A DNA stretch of 64,000 nucleotides from Nitrosomonadaceae bacterium (GCA_002721545.1 PBKR01000003.1:115143-179142); one strand, 5' to 3'; positions 1-9,290 are shown, counted from the first letter of the stretch. A program made the numbers and translations. Notes: generated by a model not told the origin, from the sequence alone.

Positions 1-531
1 CGCATGGTTTTATTTCCTAACGAATTTAAAATTTCACGATCCTTAAATAAAATCCTAAAAAGAAGAAATTATGAAATCAGGGTTGATAGCGCTTTCAAGG
101 ATGTAATACATTTCTGTGCTGGGCCACGTAAAAAACAAGAAGGAACATGGATTCACTCAGATATGATTACAGCCTATATAACTTTACATGAAATGGGACT
201 AGCCCATTCTGTAGAAACCTGGATAGATGGAAAATTAGTTGGTGGTCTATACGGTATTAGCCAAGGAACAATATTTTTTGGTGAATCAATGTTCTCACAT
301 ATTGATAATGCATCAAAAATTGCATTTTTTTACCTAGTAAAACAATTGCAGCATTGGGGCTATAATATGATTGACTGCCAAATAAAAACTTCCCACCTTG
401 CCTCATTTGGAGCAAGGGAAATCCCAAGAAAGGAATTTAGTCGTATACTAAAAGAAGCAGAAAAACACCCAAATCACATTGGAAAATGGAGCTTTGATAA
501 AATTGTATTAAATAACCATTTTAATCAATAA
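1..531 (+). CDS. aat: Leucyl/phenylalanyl-tRNA--protein transferase, C-terminal part
   Basis: The enzyme transfers Leu or Phe from charged tRNA to proteins carrying N-terminal Arg or Lys, marking them for ClpS/ClpAP degradation in the cytoplasm. The gene is cut by the window edge: the frame is open to base 1 and the first residues, R-M-V-L-F-P, match an internal stretch of the family, so the ATG at base 4 is not the start. The family motif FFGESMFS is present, followed by the usual GAREIPR-like region. The N-terminal portion lies outside the window. In many proteobacteria ate follows aat, but here the next gene is an unrelated one on the other strand. Confidence 0.93.
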   Translation, partial: RMVLFPNEFKISRSLNKILKRRNYEIRVDSAFKDVIHFCAGPRKKQEGTWIHSDMITAYITLHEMGLAHSVETWIDGKLVGGLYGISQGTIFFGESMFSHIDNASKIAFFYLVKQLQHWGYNMIDCQIKTSHLASFGAREIPRKEFSRILKEAEKHPNHIGKWSFDKIVLNNHFNQ

Positions 532-741
532 TTTTTCTCCATATATTTTTATATATCAAATAATATCTTTATTTATAAAGCAAATAGAACTGCCAACTAA
601 CTAGTCTGGTTGCTATATAGGATTTTAATACTTTAAAATTTTTTATACTATGAAGAAAAATTTAGTATTTAGAAGACATTATATACAATAATAAAATGTT
701 ATTTGCTTCCTAATATTAATTTTAACAAATACCGCTAAAAA

Positions 742-1677
742 TTAGCGCGCTATAGCCCTAATCTTAGCAGCACGCTTTTCTGTTAAATTTGCTTTCTCAA
801 TTTGATTAGTTTGTCGTTGTAACCATGCTAAATTTTCTAATCCGGTAGCTACATCAGGATGTTCAGCACCAAGAGATCTTACCCAAATTTTTAAGGCGCG
901 TTTAAGAAGTGGCCTAGCCTGCGAATATAACATCTGGGTAGTATATAATGCAGCCAAATTATTTAAACTTGTAGCCACAGTAGGATGTTCTGGCCCAAGC
1001 TCTTTCTCAACAATTCTTAATGCACGCTTATATAGCGGTTCAGCTTTTCCATATTTTTCTTTTTCCTCATAAAGTACAGCTAATCCATTTAGGCTGGTAG
1101 CAATACTCAGATGGTCTAACCCATAAAATTTTTCATTAATCATCATTGCCCGCCTATAAAGACGTTCAGCTAATTTAAATTCATCTATAGATACATAAAG
1201 CGAAGCTAAATTATTTAGACTAGTTGCCACATCAGCATGATCTGGGCCAAGTATTTTTTCTTTAATACTAAGAGCACGCTTATGAAAAGATTTCGCTTCT
1301 GTATATTTCCCCTGTGCATGAGAAAGTAGTGCAAGATTATTCAGATTCATGGCTACATCAATATGATCTATACCAAGATTTTTCTCATTAATTGAAAGAG
1401 CTCGCTTCAAAAATGGCTTTGCCATAGCATACTTCCCTTGTACGCGGTATACTTCTGCCAAGTTATTTAAACTTGCAGCAACATTAGAATGATTTAGACC
1501 AAAATCTCTTTCTGCGGTTTTTAGAGCATTTTTAGCTGCGATAATTGCACCAGCATAATCTCCCTGAAAATACAATTTCTCCAATTTTTCATTAAGGGAA
1601 TTTAATTCTGTTGCAGAATAAATAGATGCACTAGACAACAGAAAAAAAATAGCAAATAAAATACCTAACATTTTCAT
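742..1677 (-). CDS. Exported tetratricopeptide (kinesin-light-chain-type) repeat protein
   Basis: The protein has 311 residues with a signal peptide (about residues 1-21: a Lys, a long hydrophobic run, then S-A). The rest is five to six tandem 42-residue TPR units, recognisable by the recurring LNNLA....Y...GKY..A and RAL.I.EK.LG.DH..VA.S phrases. Such 42-residue TPR_12/kinesin-light-chain repeats form protein-binding superhelices. No catalytic domain is visible. It is monocistronic, convergent with aat and divergent from pyrD. It occupies the place where ate is often found. The partner is unknown; periplasmic location is inferred from the signal peptide. Confidence 0.8.
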   Translation of the reverse strand: MKMLGILFAIFFLLSSASIYSATELNSLNEKLEKLYFQGDYAGAIIAAKNALKTAERDFGLNHSNVAASLNNLAEVYRVQGKYAMAKPFLKRALSINEKNLGIDHIDVAMNLNNLALLSHAQGKYTEAKSFHKRALSIKEKILGPDHADVATSLNNLASLYVSIDEFKLAERLYRRAMMINEKFYGLDHLSIATSLNGLAVLYEEKEKYGKAEPLYKRALRIVEKELGPEHPTVATSLNNLAALYTTQMLYSQARPLLKRALKIWVRSLGAEHPDVATGLENLAWLQRQTNQIEKANLTEKRAAKIRAIAR

Positions 1678-1738
1678 AAATATTTTTCCAGAACCTGATA
1701 GTGAGAATTAAATTCTATAATTTTAGATTAGTTTTGAT

Positions 1739-1770
1739 AAGATTCAGGCTGATCTGAATCTTTTATTTTT
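1739..1770 (+). terminator. Orphan hairpin with T-run between divergent genes
   Basis: A perfect 9-bp stem (AAGATTCAG at 1739-1747 with CTGAATCTT at 1754-1762) and a 6-nt loop are followed by TTATTTTT. This is the shape of a rho-independent terminator for plus-strand transcripts. However, the nearest upstream plus gene ends at 531 and the intervening gene is on the minus strand. It may shield pyrD from read-through or be a relic of a lost plus-strand gene. Confidence 0.5.
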
Positions 1771-1879
1771 AAGAATATTTAGCCTGTCTTCTAAAAAAAC
1801 AAGCCCTTTATGCAGTAATGCCACAACAAAATTAAAGTTCTAAGAGATTCAATCAACATTTCAGGTTAAAATTAAAATT

Positions 1880-2890
1880 ATGATTTACTCTCTATTACGC
1901 CCATTGCTTTTCAAGTTTGATCCAGAAATTACGCATAGAATGACGTTAGGTACACTTAAATATGCGTACAAGTTAAAATTATTTCATGATCAATCAATTA
2001 ATTGTAAGCATCATAATATTATGGGGCTTGATTTTCCTAATCCTGTTGGATTAGCTGCGGGACTTGATAAAAATGGAGAACATATTAGAGAACTTGCTGC
2101 ACTAGGATTTGGTTTTATTGAAATCGGCACCGTTACACCTCGCCCTCAGCCAGGAAATCTTAAACCACGTTTATTTAGAATTACACAGGCTAATGCAATA
2201 ATCAATCGATTAGGCTTTAATAATTATGGCATAGATACTGTCGTACAAAATATAAAAAATACAAACTATCATGGGATACTTGGGATAAACATTAGTAAAA
2301 ACTTTAATACTCCATTGGAAAAGGCCTGTGATGACTATTTGGAATGTATGCGAAAAATATATAGCTATGCCAGTTATATCGCAATCAATATTTCTTCACC
2401 TAATACCCCAAGTCTTAGAAAATTACAGAATACAGAAGAGCTTAATCTCTTATTAAGATCATTAAAATCTGAACAATCAAAGCTTGCAGATATTTATGGA
2501 AAGTATACGCCGCTAGTGATAAAAATTGCTCCTGATCTTGAATTAAAACAAATAACCTCAATTGCTACGTTACTTATTAAGCATAAAATTGATGGTGTTA
2601 TAGCCACAAACTCTACGCTTTCCCGTAATAAAATTGAGCATTTTCCTAACTCAACAGAATCTGGGGGACTAAGTGGCTCCCCACTTACAAAATTAGCAAC
2701 CAATGTTATTTATCAATTAAATGATGTACTTCAGGGTTCCATTCCTATAATCGGTGTAGGTGGAATTATGTGTGCATCTGATGCACAAGAAAAAATAGAT
2801 GCTGGGGCCAGTTTGATACAAATATATACTGGATTAATTTATCAGGGGCCTCAACTAGTCCATGATACTGTTAAAACAGTTTGCAAATAA
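1880..2890 (+). CDS. pyrD: Dihydroorotate dehydrogenase (quinone), class 2
   Basis: It oxidises dihydroorotate to orotate in pyrimidine synthesis, passing electrons through FMN to membrane quinone. The 336-residue length fits class 2 enzymes, including the N-terminal amphipathic extension (residues 1-40) that docks on the inner membrane. The motifs NPVGLAAGLDKNG, LGFGFIEIGTVTP, NRLGFNN and NISSPNTP (with the class 2 catalytic Ser region) are all visible, and the C-terminal GVGGI and GA.L.Q.Y.G segments bind the FMN phosphate. The start is the only ATG giving the conserved N-terminus. It is followed after 20 bp by the RnfB-like ferredoxin gene. Confidence 0.96.
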   Translation: MIYSLLRPLLFKFDPEITHRMTLGTLKYAYKLKLFHDQSINCKHHNIMGLDFPNPVGLAAGLDKNGEHIRELAALGFGFIEIGTVTPRPQPGNLKPRLFRITQANAIINRLGFNNYGIDTVVQNIKNTNYHGILGINISKNFNTPLEKACDDYLECMRKIYSYASYIAINISSPNTPSLRKLQNTEELNLLLRSLKSEQSKLADIYGKYTPLVIKIAPDLELKQITSIATLLIKHKIDGVIATNSTLSRNKIEHFPNSTESGGLSGSPLTKLATNVIYQLNDVLQGSIPIIGVGGIMCASDAQEKIDAGASLIQIYTGLIYQGPQLVHDTVKTVCK

Positions 2891-2910
2891 ATTTTGTAAC
2901 CCTATAAAAA

Positions 2911-3561
2911 ATGTTAATTGAAAAAATTGATTCATTACTGCCACAGACTCAATGCGGAAAATGCGGATTTTCTGGCTGCAAGCCATATGCTAAAGCAATC
3001 GCAGAAGGACTTGCTGATATTAACCAATGCCCACCTGGGAATGATAAGGGCATACTAAAATTAGCTAATTTATTAGGGGTTAAGCCTAAACCATTAAATA
3101 CTGCACATGGGTCACCCAAACCAGACTCAGTAGCTCTTATAGATGAAGAAACTTGTATAGGCTGTACTTTTTGTATTCAAGTATGCCCAGTAGATGCTAT
3201 TGTTGGCGCACCTAAGAAATTACATACTGTTATTTCTTCAGAGTGCACTGGATGTGAACTTTGCTTAGCTCCATGTCCAGTTGATTGTATAATAATCAAA
3301 CCACTTAAAGATAATTTTAGAGATACAGTTAATGATCCTTCTATAATAAACAATAAAAACCTTAAATATGAAAATAAACTTAGGAAAAGAACTTCCGATT
3401 ATTTACGAATGCGATATGAAAGAAGGCTTAAAAGATTGGAACGTGAGAAAAAAAATGTGTCTGAAAAATTTATAAAACAAACAAAAAGAATCAAGCCTTC
3501 TAGTTATATTGCAACTATAAAATCTCTACAGAGTACTAAACAATTCAATAAAATTAAATAA
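2911..3561 (+). CDS. RnfB/RsxB-like Fe-S protein (stand-alone)
   Basis: The protein is a soluble iron-sulfur electron carrier of 216 residues. An N-terminal Fe-S domain of the RnfB type is visible (C-x2-C-x4-C in CGKCGFSGC, then a fourth Cys in QCPPG), followed by two ferredoxin 4Fe-4S motifs, [16 protein letters not shown] and [16 protein letters not shown]. The membrane-anchoring N-terminal helix of true RnfB is absent and the C-terminus is a Lys/Arg-rich tail. No other rnf/rsx genes are nearby. Its position just upstream of nth, itself an Fe-S enzyme, is typical of betaproteobacteria. A role as electron donor or in Fe-S upkeep is inference. Confidence 0.85.
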   Translation: MLIEKIDSLLPQTQCGKCGFSGCKPYAKAIAEGLADINQCPPGNDKGILKLANLLGVKPKPLNTAHGSPKPDSVALIDEETCIGCTFCIQVCPVDAIVGAPKKLHTVISSECTGCELCLAPCPVDCIIIKPLKDNFRDTVNDPSIINNKNLKYENKLRKRTSDYLRMRYERRLKRLEREKKNVSEKFIKQTKRIKPSSYIATIKSLQSTKQFNKIK

Positions 3562-3606
3562 TCTAGTGAAGGTTATTTATGTTAGCTAACTCTCCAATTG
3601 TAATAT

Positions 3607-4272
3607 ATGAATTCATCTAAACGGTTTGAAATATTTTCACGCCTTAGAGCAGAGAACCCAGAGCCAACTACTGAATTGGTTTATAGCACCCCTTTTGAAT
3701 TACTGGTGGCAGTAGTACTATCCGCCCAAGCAACTGACAAGAGTGTAAATATTGCGACAAAATTATTATTTCAAGAAGCAAATACACCAGAAAGCATTTT
3801 CTCTCTTGGAGAAACTAAATTACGAGAATATGTCAAAAGTATCGGCTTATATAAAACTAAATCTAAGAATATTATAGCAACTTGCAAGCTTCTTATAAAA
3901 AACCATGATAGCTGTGTTCCACAGACCATAGAAGAGCTCGAAAACCTACCTGGTGTGGGCCATAAAACTGCAAATGTAATTTTAAATATCGCATTTGGCA
4001 AACCTACCATTGCAGTCGATACTCACATTTTTCGCGTTTCTAATCGAACTGGTCTAGCAGTTGGAAAGAATGTATCCGAAGTAGAATTGAAGCTTCTAAG
4101 ATTTGTACCGAAACAATTTCATCAAAATGCTCATCATTGGCTAATCCTACATGGACGATATGTATGTAAAGCAAGAAAACCTGAGTGTAACAAATGTATT
4201 ATTAAGGATATCTGTGATTTCAAGAAGAAAATTTTGACAATTAATACCCCAAATTTAAAGCCTATACCTTAA
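3607..4272 (+). CDS. nth: Endonuclease III (DNA glycosylase/AP lyase)
   Basis: It excises oxidised pyrimidines from DNA and nicks the resulting abasic site. At 221 residues it aligns well with E. coli Nth: the helix-hairpin-helix LPGVGHKTA places the catalytic Lys at 120, and AVDTHIFRVSNR places the catalytic Asp at 138. The C-terminal 4Fe-4S cluster ligands are present with the exact C-x6-C-x2-C-x5-C spacing (CKARKPECNKCIIKDIC). It sits between the RnfB-like gene and the DUF1841 gene, which starts immediately at its stop codon, so the three are probably co-transcribed. Confidence 0.97.
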   Translation: MNSSKRFEIFSRLRAENPEPTTELVYSTPFELLVAVVLSAQATDKSVNIATKLLFQEANTPESIFSLGETKLREYVKSIGLYKTKSKNIIATCKLLIKNHDSCVPQTIEELENLPGVGHKTANVILNIAFGKPTIAVDTHIFRVSNRTGLAVGKNVSEVELKLLRFVPKQFHQNAHHWLILHGRYVCKARKPECNKCIIKDICDFKKKILTINTPNLKPIP

Positions 4273-4692
4273 ATGTATAAATTATCCAGGCACCAATCTC
4301 GACAGTTCTTTTTTGATACTTGGCACAAGTATCACCATGAAGAGTTACTTTCTGATATGGAGAGAATTGCACTTGACATTATTCTATTACACCCAGAATA
4401 CCATTCCATATTAAATGACATAGAAAATTATCATGATAAAGACTATCCACCTGAAACAGGAAGCACAAACCCGTTCCTACATATGAGCATGCATATTGCT
4501 ATAAAAGAACAACTCTCTATTGACCAACCTGCTGGAATCAGAGAAAGATTTAACCGTTTACAAAAGAAAAACAATAATGAACATAAAACAATGCACCAGA
4601 TTATGGAGTGTCTTGCTGAAATGCTATGGCGAGCACAACGTGACCAATCTCCACCAGATGCATCAATTTACTTTAAATGTCTAGATAAATGA
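4273..4692 (+). CDS. DUF1841 family protein
   Basis: This 139-residue cytoplasmic protein is recognisable by the conserved YHPEYH-like centre (LHPEYHSIL), the NPFLHMSMHIAI helix and the C-terminal segment HQIMECLAEMLWRAQR. The family (DUF1841) has no established function and is typically encoded next to nth in betaproteobacteria. The ATG abuts the nth stop codon with no gap, so translation is likely coupled. A strong hairpin terminator follows directly. His and acidic residues are abundant (HMSMH, EHKTMHQ), which could bind metal, but that is only a guess. Confidence 0.85.
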   Translation: MYKLSRHQSRQFFFDTWHKYHHEELLSDMERIALDIILLHPEYHSILNDIENYHDKDYPPETGSTNPFLHMSMHIAIKEQLSIDQPAGIRERFNRLQKKNNNEHKTMHQIMECLAEMLWRAQRDQSPPDASIYFKCLDK

Positions 4693-4698
4693 TTCCAT

Positions 4699-4733
4699 CA
4701 AAAAAATAGGGCACTTTTATGCCCTATTTTTTT
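4699..4733. terminator. Bidirectional rho-independent terminator
   Basis: An A-run, the stem ATAGGGCA/TGCCCTAT with a short CTTTTA-type loop, and a T-run together form a 13-bp A-tailed hairpin (4701-4713 with 4720-4732). It lies between the convergent DUF1841 gene and cytochrome gene. Poly-A on the left and poly-T on the right let it act in both directions. Confidence 0.88.
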
Positions 4734-4762
4734 CTAAAATTAATATCGATTTTTATTTCTAA

Positions 4763-5089
4763 CTATTTCGTAGTTTTTAATCCACTCTGACTAGCAAAAT
4801 ATATTGCCAAATTTTCAATATCTTCCGTAGTTAAAGCTGCTGCCATACCACTCATTATAGGATCATTACGCTTACCTGTTTTATATTCAACTAAAGATTT
4901 TTCAAGATAAGTTTTATACTGCCCAGCAATTTTTGGAAAAATTGGAGTAGGACTATTTCCATCAGGACCATGACAACCAGCACAAACTTCTGCTGCTTTT
5001 TTCTTGCCCGCCTCAAGGTCACCTGTAATTCCCTGCCCTGAGAGCAATAAACATATGCTGCCAAATATGGTAATAACAAAATTTTTCAT
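4763..5089 (-). CDS. Small c-type cytochrome (monoheme, cytochrome c4/c553-like)
   Basis: A 108-residue periplasmic electron carrier. A signal peptide (to about residue 22) is followed by one haem attachment site CAGCH (residues 36-40) and a distal Met in the PIMSGMAAALT segment, the usual sixth haem ligand. The ATG at 5089 is preferred over the GTG at 5095 because AAGGA lies about 8 bases upstream of it. It resembles one half of a dihaem cytochrome c4. The upstream gene encodes a second, related single-haem protein 27 bases away in the same direction, so they are probably co-expressed. The redox partners are unknown. Confidence 0.88.
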   Translation of the reverse strand: MKNFVITIFGSICLLLSGQGITGDLEAGKKKAAEVCAGCHGPDGNSPTPIFPKIAGQYKTYLEKSLVEYKTGKRNDPIMSGMAAALTTEDIENLAIYFASQSGLKTTK

Positions 5090-5116
5090 AATCACTTCCT
5101 TATTTTTATATTGTAA

Positions 5117-5491
5117 CTACTTGCCAGCATAGTAAGCGGCCAAATCTTCCATATCCTGTTGGGAAAGATCTGCTGCTATTGCTCTCATAGTAGGGTGACT
5201 ACGGGCACCTGTTTTATAAGCTTGAAGAGCTTTTACTAAGTAAGCCGAATGCTGCCCACCAATCTTTGGAACGTTATATACTTTAGGAAAAGCTGTACGG
5301 AAGCCATCTATCCCATGGCAACCAATACATAATCGCGTATTCATTCGCGTATTACCCTTACCTTTAACTGTAGCCCCTTCTGCTTTAGCTACACCGCCCT
5401 CTGCAGCCGCATCTCCCTCTGCTTGCGCTATCCCTGAAATTACTAAAAATAAACCACATAGCAGCATTTTTATTGTTGCTAATTTCTTCAT
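5117..5491 (-). CDS. Small c-type cytochrome (monoheme)
   Basis: A 124-residue exported cytochrome. The start at 5491 gives a normal signal peptide (MKKLATIK, hydrophobic core, AQA) and has AAGGG about 9 bases upstream; an in-frame start 14 codons earlier would add an unlikely leader. After an Ala/Gly/Lys-rich linker comes the haem site CIGCH. The likely distal Met is in SHPTMRAIAADL, and the domain ends with a helix DMEDLAAYYAG common to class I cytochromes. It is paralogous to the next gene, and the two together look like a cytochrome c4 split into two chains. Confidence 0.87.
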   Translation of the reverse strand: MKKLATIKMLLCGLFLVISGIAQAEGDAAAEGGVAKAEGATVKGKGNTRMNTRLCIGCHGIDGFRTAFPKVYNVPKIGGQHSAYLVKALQAYKTGARSHPTMRAIAADLSQQDMEDLAAYYAGK

Positions 5492-5735
5492 TATATATAC
5501 CCTTTTAAAACTTAAATTACGTCCATAAAGCAACTAGAAAACACTTATCCACCTAATTTTATCCGGACTATTATACTGTTTTTTCTGATCCAGTTGCAAA
5601 TGTAGTTATCATCTCAGAAATCCAATCTTCTCCTAGATTTAACCCTATCTATTAAATCTATATAATTACTTCAATCATTTAGAATATTTCAAAATTATTT
5701 TAATATTTGTAGTTACAATTAAATTTAACCTACTA

Positions 5736-7667
5736 CTAATTATGTAAATCTTGCTCTGATTCTAATTTTTTAGTCTCTAATTCATCCCATCTAGTAAGAT
5801 AACTTGTAACTTCTTTTTCTAAACTAGCGAAACGAATTTTTAATTTTATCATTTCATCAGGAGAATCACGGTAAATATTAGAATCACTTAACTTATTGGC
5901 AATGCTTGCCTGTTCTTGCTCCAATATTTCAATTTTACTAGGTAATATTTCTAATTCCCTGACCTCATTAAAACTTAATCTAGGTTTAGAATTTAATTTT
6001 GATGACTTTACTATATGAGAATCTTTTTTTTGAGACCGTAATTCTCTTTTATCAGCCTCCTTTGCAATATTCTTTGCAAGAGCCCAATCCTCATAACCCC
6101 CAATATATTCTTGCAATATCCCTCCTCCTTCAAATACAATCACTTGAGTTACCACGTTATCTAAAAATAACCGATCATGACTTACAAGGAATAATGTTCC
6201 CTCATAGTCTTGTAATAATGCTTCAAGTAGCTCAAGAGTTTCAATATCAAGGTCATTGGTCGGTTCATCTAGTACCAGTACATTAGCAGGACGTGAGAAT
6301 AAACGTGCAAGTAAAAGTCGATTCCGCTCACCTCCAGACAAAGTTTTTACTAGTGATCTAGAGCGCTGTGGAGCAAATAAGAAGTCTCCTAAATAGCTAA
6401 CAACATGCTTTCTAATTTTACCAATCTCAATGAAATCAGAACCTTGGCTAATGGTCTCAATTAGAGTTGCTTCTTCATCTAATTGTTCTCGCATTTGGTC
6501 AAAATAGGCAACTGTAAGCTTAGTTCCTAGTCTCACAGTCCCAGTATCCGGATCCAATTTCTTTAATATCAATTTTAGTAAAGTAGATTTACCAGCACCA
6601 TTGGGGCCCAATAATCCTACCCGATCACCCCTCATAATCCGGCAAGAGAAGTCACTAATTATTAATTTTTTACCATATCTTTTACTTACATGCGTTAGCT
6701 CTGCTACCATGTGGCCTGAGTCTATTCCCCTGCTTATATTTAGGGTAACCCCTGCCACCTGCTCTCGCTGAGCTTCTCTTCTAATGCGTAATGCTTCTAA
6801 TCGGCGTACCCTGCCTTCATTACGAGTTCGCCGTGCTTTAATTCCTTGCCTAATCCAAGCCTCTTCATTAGCTAGCACTTTATTAAATTTTTGATTATGC
6901 TGCACTTCAATTTCTTTAATTTCAGACTTTTTTCTCAAATATTCATTGAAATTGCATCTAAATGTTGTTAAAATGCCTCTATCTATCTCTATTATCCTTG
7001 TGGCTACATTATCTAGAAACCTACGGTCATGGGTAACAAATAAGACACTTCCTGGGAAATTATTCAATAAATTCTCCAACCATTCTATAGATGAAAAATC
7101 CAAATGATTAGTCGGCTCATCAAGCAATAGAACATTAGGAGAAAAAACAAGTGCACGAGCTAGCGCAACTCTTTTTCTCTGACCACCTGATAAAGATTCC
7201 ACCAAAATTTCTTTTTGTAGCTTAAGTTTAAGAAGAGTATCCTCTACTCTCTTTTGTATGCGCCAACCATCCTGATCATCCAATGTGCTCTGTAGTTCTT
7301 GTAACCGGAGAAGATGCTCTTCCACGTCACCTTCAGCTCTACTCAATAAATTAGATACTTCATCATAATCAGAAAGGATCTGGCTAATTCCACCCAACCC
7401 CTTTGAAACTTCTTCAAATACTGTACAAGTTACATCAAGATCAGGCTCCTGTGGAACATAGGCTATATCTATAGCTGGTGCTCGCCAAACATTACCGTCA
7501 TCAGGCTGAATTTCATCAGCTATGATACGTAATAAACTTGACTTGCCTTCACCATTCCTACCTATCAAAGCAATCCGCTCACCCATATCAAGCTGCAAAT
7601 CTGACTGTTCTAATAGCTTATGATGACCAAAAGCCAGGCAGATTCTATTAAGACTTATAAGAGGCAT
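5736..7667 (-). CDS. uup: ABC-F family ATPase Uup
   Basis: A soluble protein with two ABC ATPase domains and no membrane segments, acting on ribosomes or nucleic acid rather than transport. Domain 1 has Walker A GRNGEGKSS, signature LSGGQRKR and Walker B LLLDEPTNHLD. Domain 2 has GPNGAGKST, LSGGERNR and LVLDEPTNDLD. The inter-domain linker WIRQGIKARRTRNEGRVRRL is the typical Uup linker, and the C-terminal ~90 residues form the coiled-coil DNA-binding tail. Length (643) matches the family. It is monocistronic and divergent from the M23 peptidase gene. E. coli Uup is linked to transposon precise excision and replication-gap and ribosome functions. Confidence 0.93.
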   Translation of the reverse strand: MPLISLNRICLAFGHHKLLEQSDLQLDMGERIALIGRNGEGKSSLLRIIADEIQPDDGNVWRAPAIDIAYVPQEPDLDVTCTVFEEVSKGLGGISQILSDYDEVSNLLSRAEGDVEEHLLRLQELQSTLDDQDGWRIQKRVEDTLLKLKLQKEILVESLSGGQRKRVALARALVFSPNVLLLDEPTNHLDFSSIEWLENLLNNFPGSVLFVTHDRRFLDNVATRIIEIDRGILTTFRCNFNEYLRKKSEIKEIEVQHNQKFNKVLANEEAWIRQGIKARRTRNEGRVRRLEALRIRREAQREQVAGVTLNISRGIDSGHMVAELTHVSKRYGKKLIISDFSCRIMRGDRVGLLGPNGAGKSTLLKLILKKLDPDTGTVRLGTKLTVAYFDQMREQLDEEATLIETISQGSDFIEIGKIRKHVVSYLGDFLFAPQRSRSLVKTLSGGERNRLLLARLFSRPANVLVLDEPTNDLDIETLELLEALLQDYEGTLFLVSHDRLFLDNVVTQVIVFEGGGILQEYIGGYEDWALAKNIAKEADKRELRSQKKDSHIVKSSKLNSKPRLSFNEVRELEILPSKIEILEQEQASIANKLSDSNIYRDSPDEMIKLKIRFASLEKEVTSYLTRWDELETKKLESEQDLHN

Positions 7668-8000
7668 AACAAAGCTATCAATTTATTTTTATGTAAACTC
7701 ATCATATAATTTAGATTTTAAAAAGATTGTGAAAGTAGGCTATCTATACCTATTTTTCCTTAAATAATCTAACTCTTAATACATTCATAATAAACATATA
7801 TTATTTGCAGTTATCTTAGAGACAGAAATTTTGCCCTCACCAGAACCCCTAGTAAAACGGCAGAACATCTGATTACCGAGTTTTCTAAATTATATTAGCT
7901 CTAAGTTACACATAATAGATCTATTCTTGTGATAAACTGAATACTTACAAAGAATTAAAAATTTACAAGACATCGTATGCTGAGATAGGTATAAAGGTAA
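7668..8000. other. Intergenic region between divergent uup and M23 peptidase genes
   Basis: These 333 bases of AT-rich sequence should hold the promoters of both divergent genes. The only site I can support is a Shine-Dalgarno AAAGG at about 7993-7998 for the downstream peptidase gene. I saw no RNA gene, repeat or convincing -35/-10 pair. Confidence 0.4.
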
Positions 8001-9278
8001 ATGACTCTAACGAGAAAAAATCTAAACCGGCTAGTTATTATTTCTAGTATCCCATTATTTGGGGTAGTAGCTGCCTTTGGGATTGCACCTGATACACCAT
8101 TACAAGACGTACCTACTCAACGAATTATTATCGATCTACCTCTTTTAGATCTTTCCAAAAATGATGATGCCAATATAATATTCTGGCAACAAGAACGCAT
8201 ACAGAAAAATGATAGTGTAGCATCACTACTTACTCGACTGAAAATAAACAAAAAGGACAAATTATCTTTTCTGCATGATGTCCGAAATATAAAAGCTATG
8301 CGCCAATTAGTACCGGGGAAGACCATTCACGCACAAACTACTGCTACAGGAGAACTATTAACGTTTAGGTATTTCTCTGGTCGAAATAAGCAATTACTGG
8401 TCGAAAAAAATAATAGTAATTTTATAGAAAATAAATCTCCATCTAACATAGAAACACAAATTGAAATGAAGCTTGGAGTAATAAAAAGCTCATTATTTGC
8501 TGCTACAGATGGCGCAAATATACCTGATAGTATAGCTATCCAAATTGCTGAAATATTTGCTTCTGACATTGATTTTAATCGTGACCTACGAAAAAACGAT
8601 CATTTTAAAGTAGTTTATGAATTACGATACAGTAATGGTGAAGTCATAGGTGCGGGCCGAGTACTTGCTGTTGAATTTACTAACAAAAATAAAAACTACC
8701 AAGCTGTCTATTTTGAATCTAATGACAAAGAAAAAGGCTATTACACCCCCGATGGTAAAAACCTCAGGAGAGCATTCCTTCGCTCACCACTTAAATTTTC
8801 TCGAATAAGCTCTAAATTTTCTCATTCACGTTATCACCCTATATTAAAGAAATGGCGTTCACATAAAGGTGTTGATTATGCAGCACGGACAGGTACGCCA
8901 GTAAGAGCGACTGCAAATGGCACTGTATCACGGGCCACAAGAAAAAGAGGATATGGTAACCTAATTGTTTTAAAGCATCATGGACCATATTCTACAGCCT
9001 ATGCACACTTATCTTCCTTCGCTAAAGGATTACGTAGAGGAAAACGAATTAACCAAGGTGACATAATCGGCTATGTAGGATCAACTGGACTAGCAACTGG
9101 GCCACACCTACATTATGAATTCCGTGTAAATGGAATACAACGAAATCCTCTTAGTGTAATAATGCCGGCTGCAATACCCCTTTCAACAAAAATTTTACCT
9201 GTATTTAAAAAAAGCACAAAGCCATTAATAGCTCGTTTAAATGTATTGCGAGACACAAATCTTGCTTTACTTGACTAA
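8001..9278 (+). CDS. M23-family murein endopeptidase (MepM/YebA-like)
   Basis: Probably a zinc endopeptidase that cuts peptide cross-links in peptidoglycan during wall growth. The 425-residue protein has an N-terminal membrane anchor or signal (residues 8-30), a LysM/OapA-like middle region (SLLTRLKINKKDKLSFLHD and VPGKTIHA) and a C-terminal LytM domain. Zinc ligands are visible as H-x3-D in SHKGVDYAARTGTPV and H-x-H in GPHLHYEF. It lies 12 bp upstream of anmK; the pair is conserved in betaproteobacteria and links wall cleavage with recycling of anhydro-MurNAc. The tyrS gene usually found upstream is not here. Confidence 0.9.
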   Translation: MTLTRKNLNRLVIISSIPLFGVVAAFGIAPDTPLQDVPTQRIIIDLPLLDLSKNDDANIIFWQQERIQKNDSVASLLTRLKINKKDKLSFLHDVRNIKAMRQLVPGKTIHAQTTATGELLTFRYFSGRNKQLLVEKNNSNFIENKSPSNIETQIEMKLGVIKSSLFAATDGANIPDSIAIQIAEIFASDIDFNRDLRKNDHFKVVYELRYSNGEVIGAGRVLAVEFTNKNKNYQAVYFESNDKEKGYYTPDGKNLRRAFLRSPLKFSRISSKFSHSRYHPILKKWRSHKGVDYAARTGTPVRATANGTVSRATRKRGYGNLIVLKHHGPYSTAYAHLSSFAKGLRRGKRINQGDIIGYVGSTGLATGPHLHYEFRVNGIQRNPLSVIMPAAIPLSTKILPVFKKSTKPLIARLNVLRDTNLALLD

Positions 9279-9290
9279 TTTATTCTGAAA

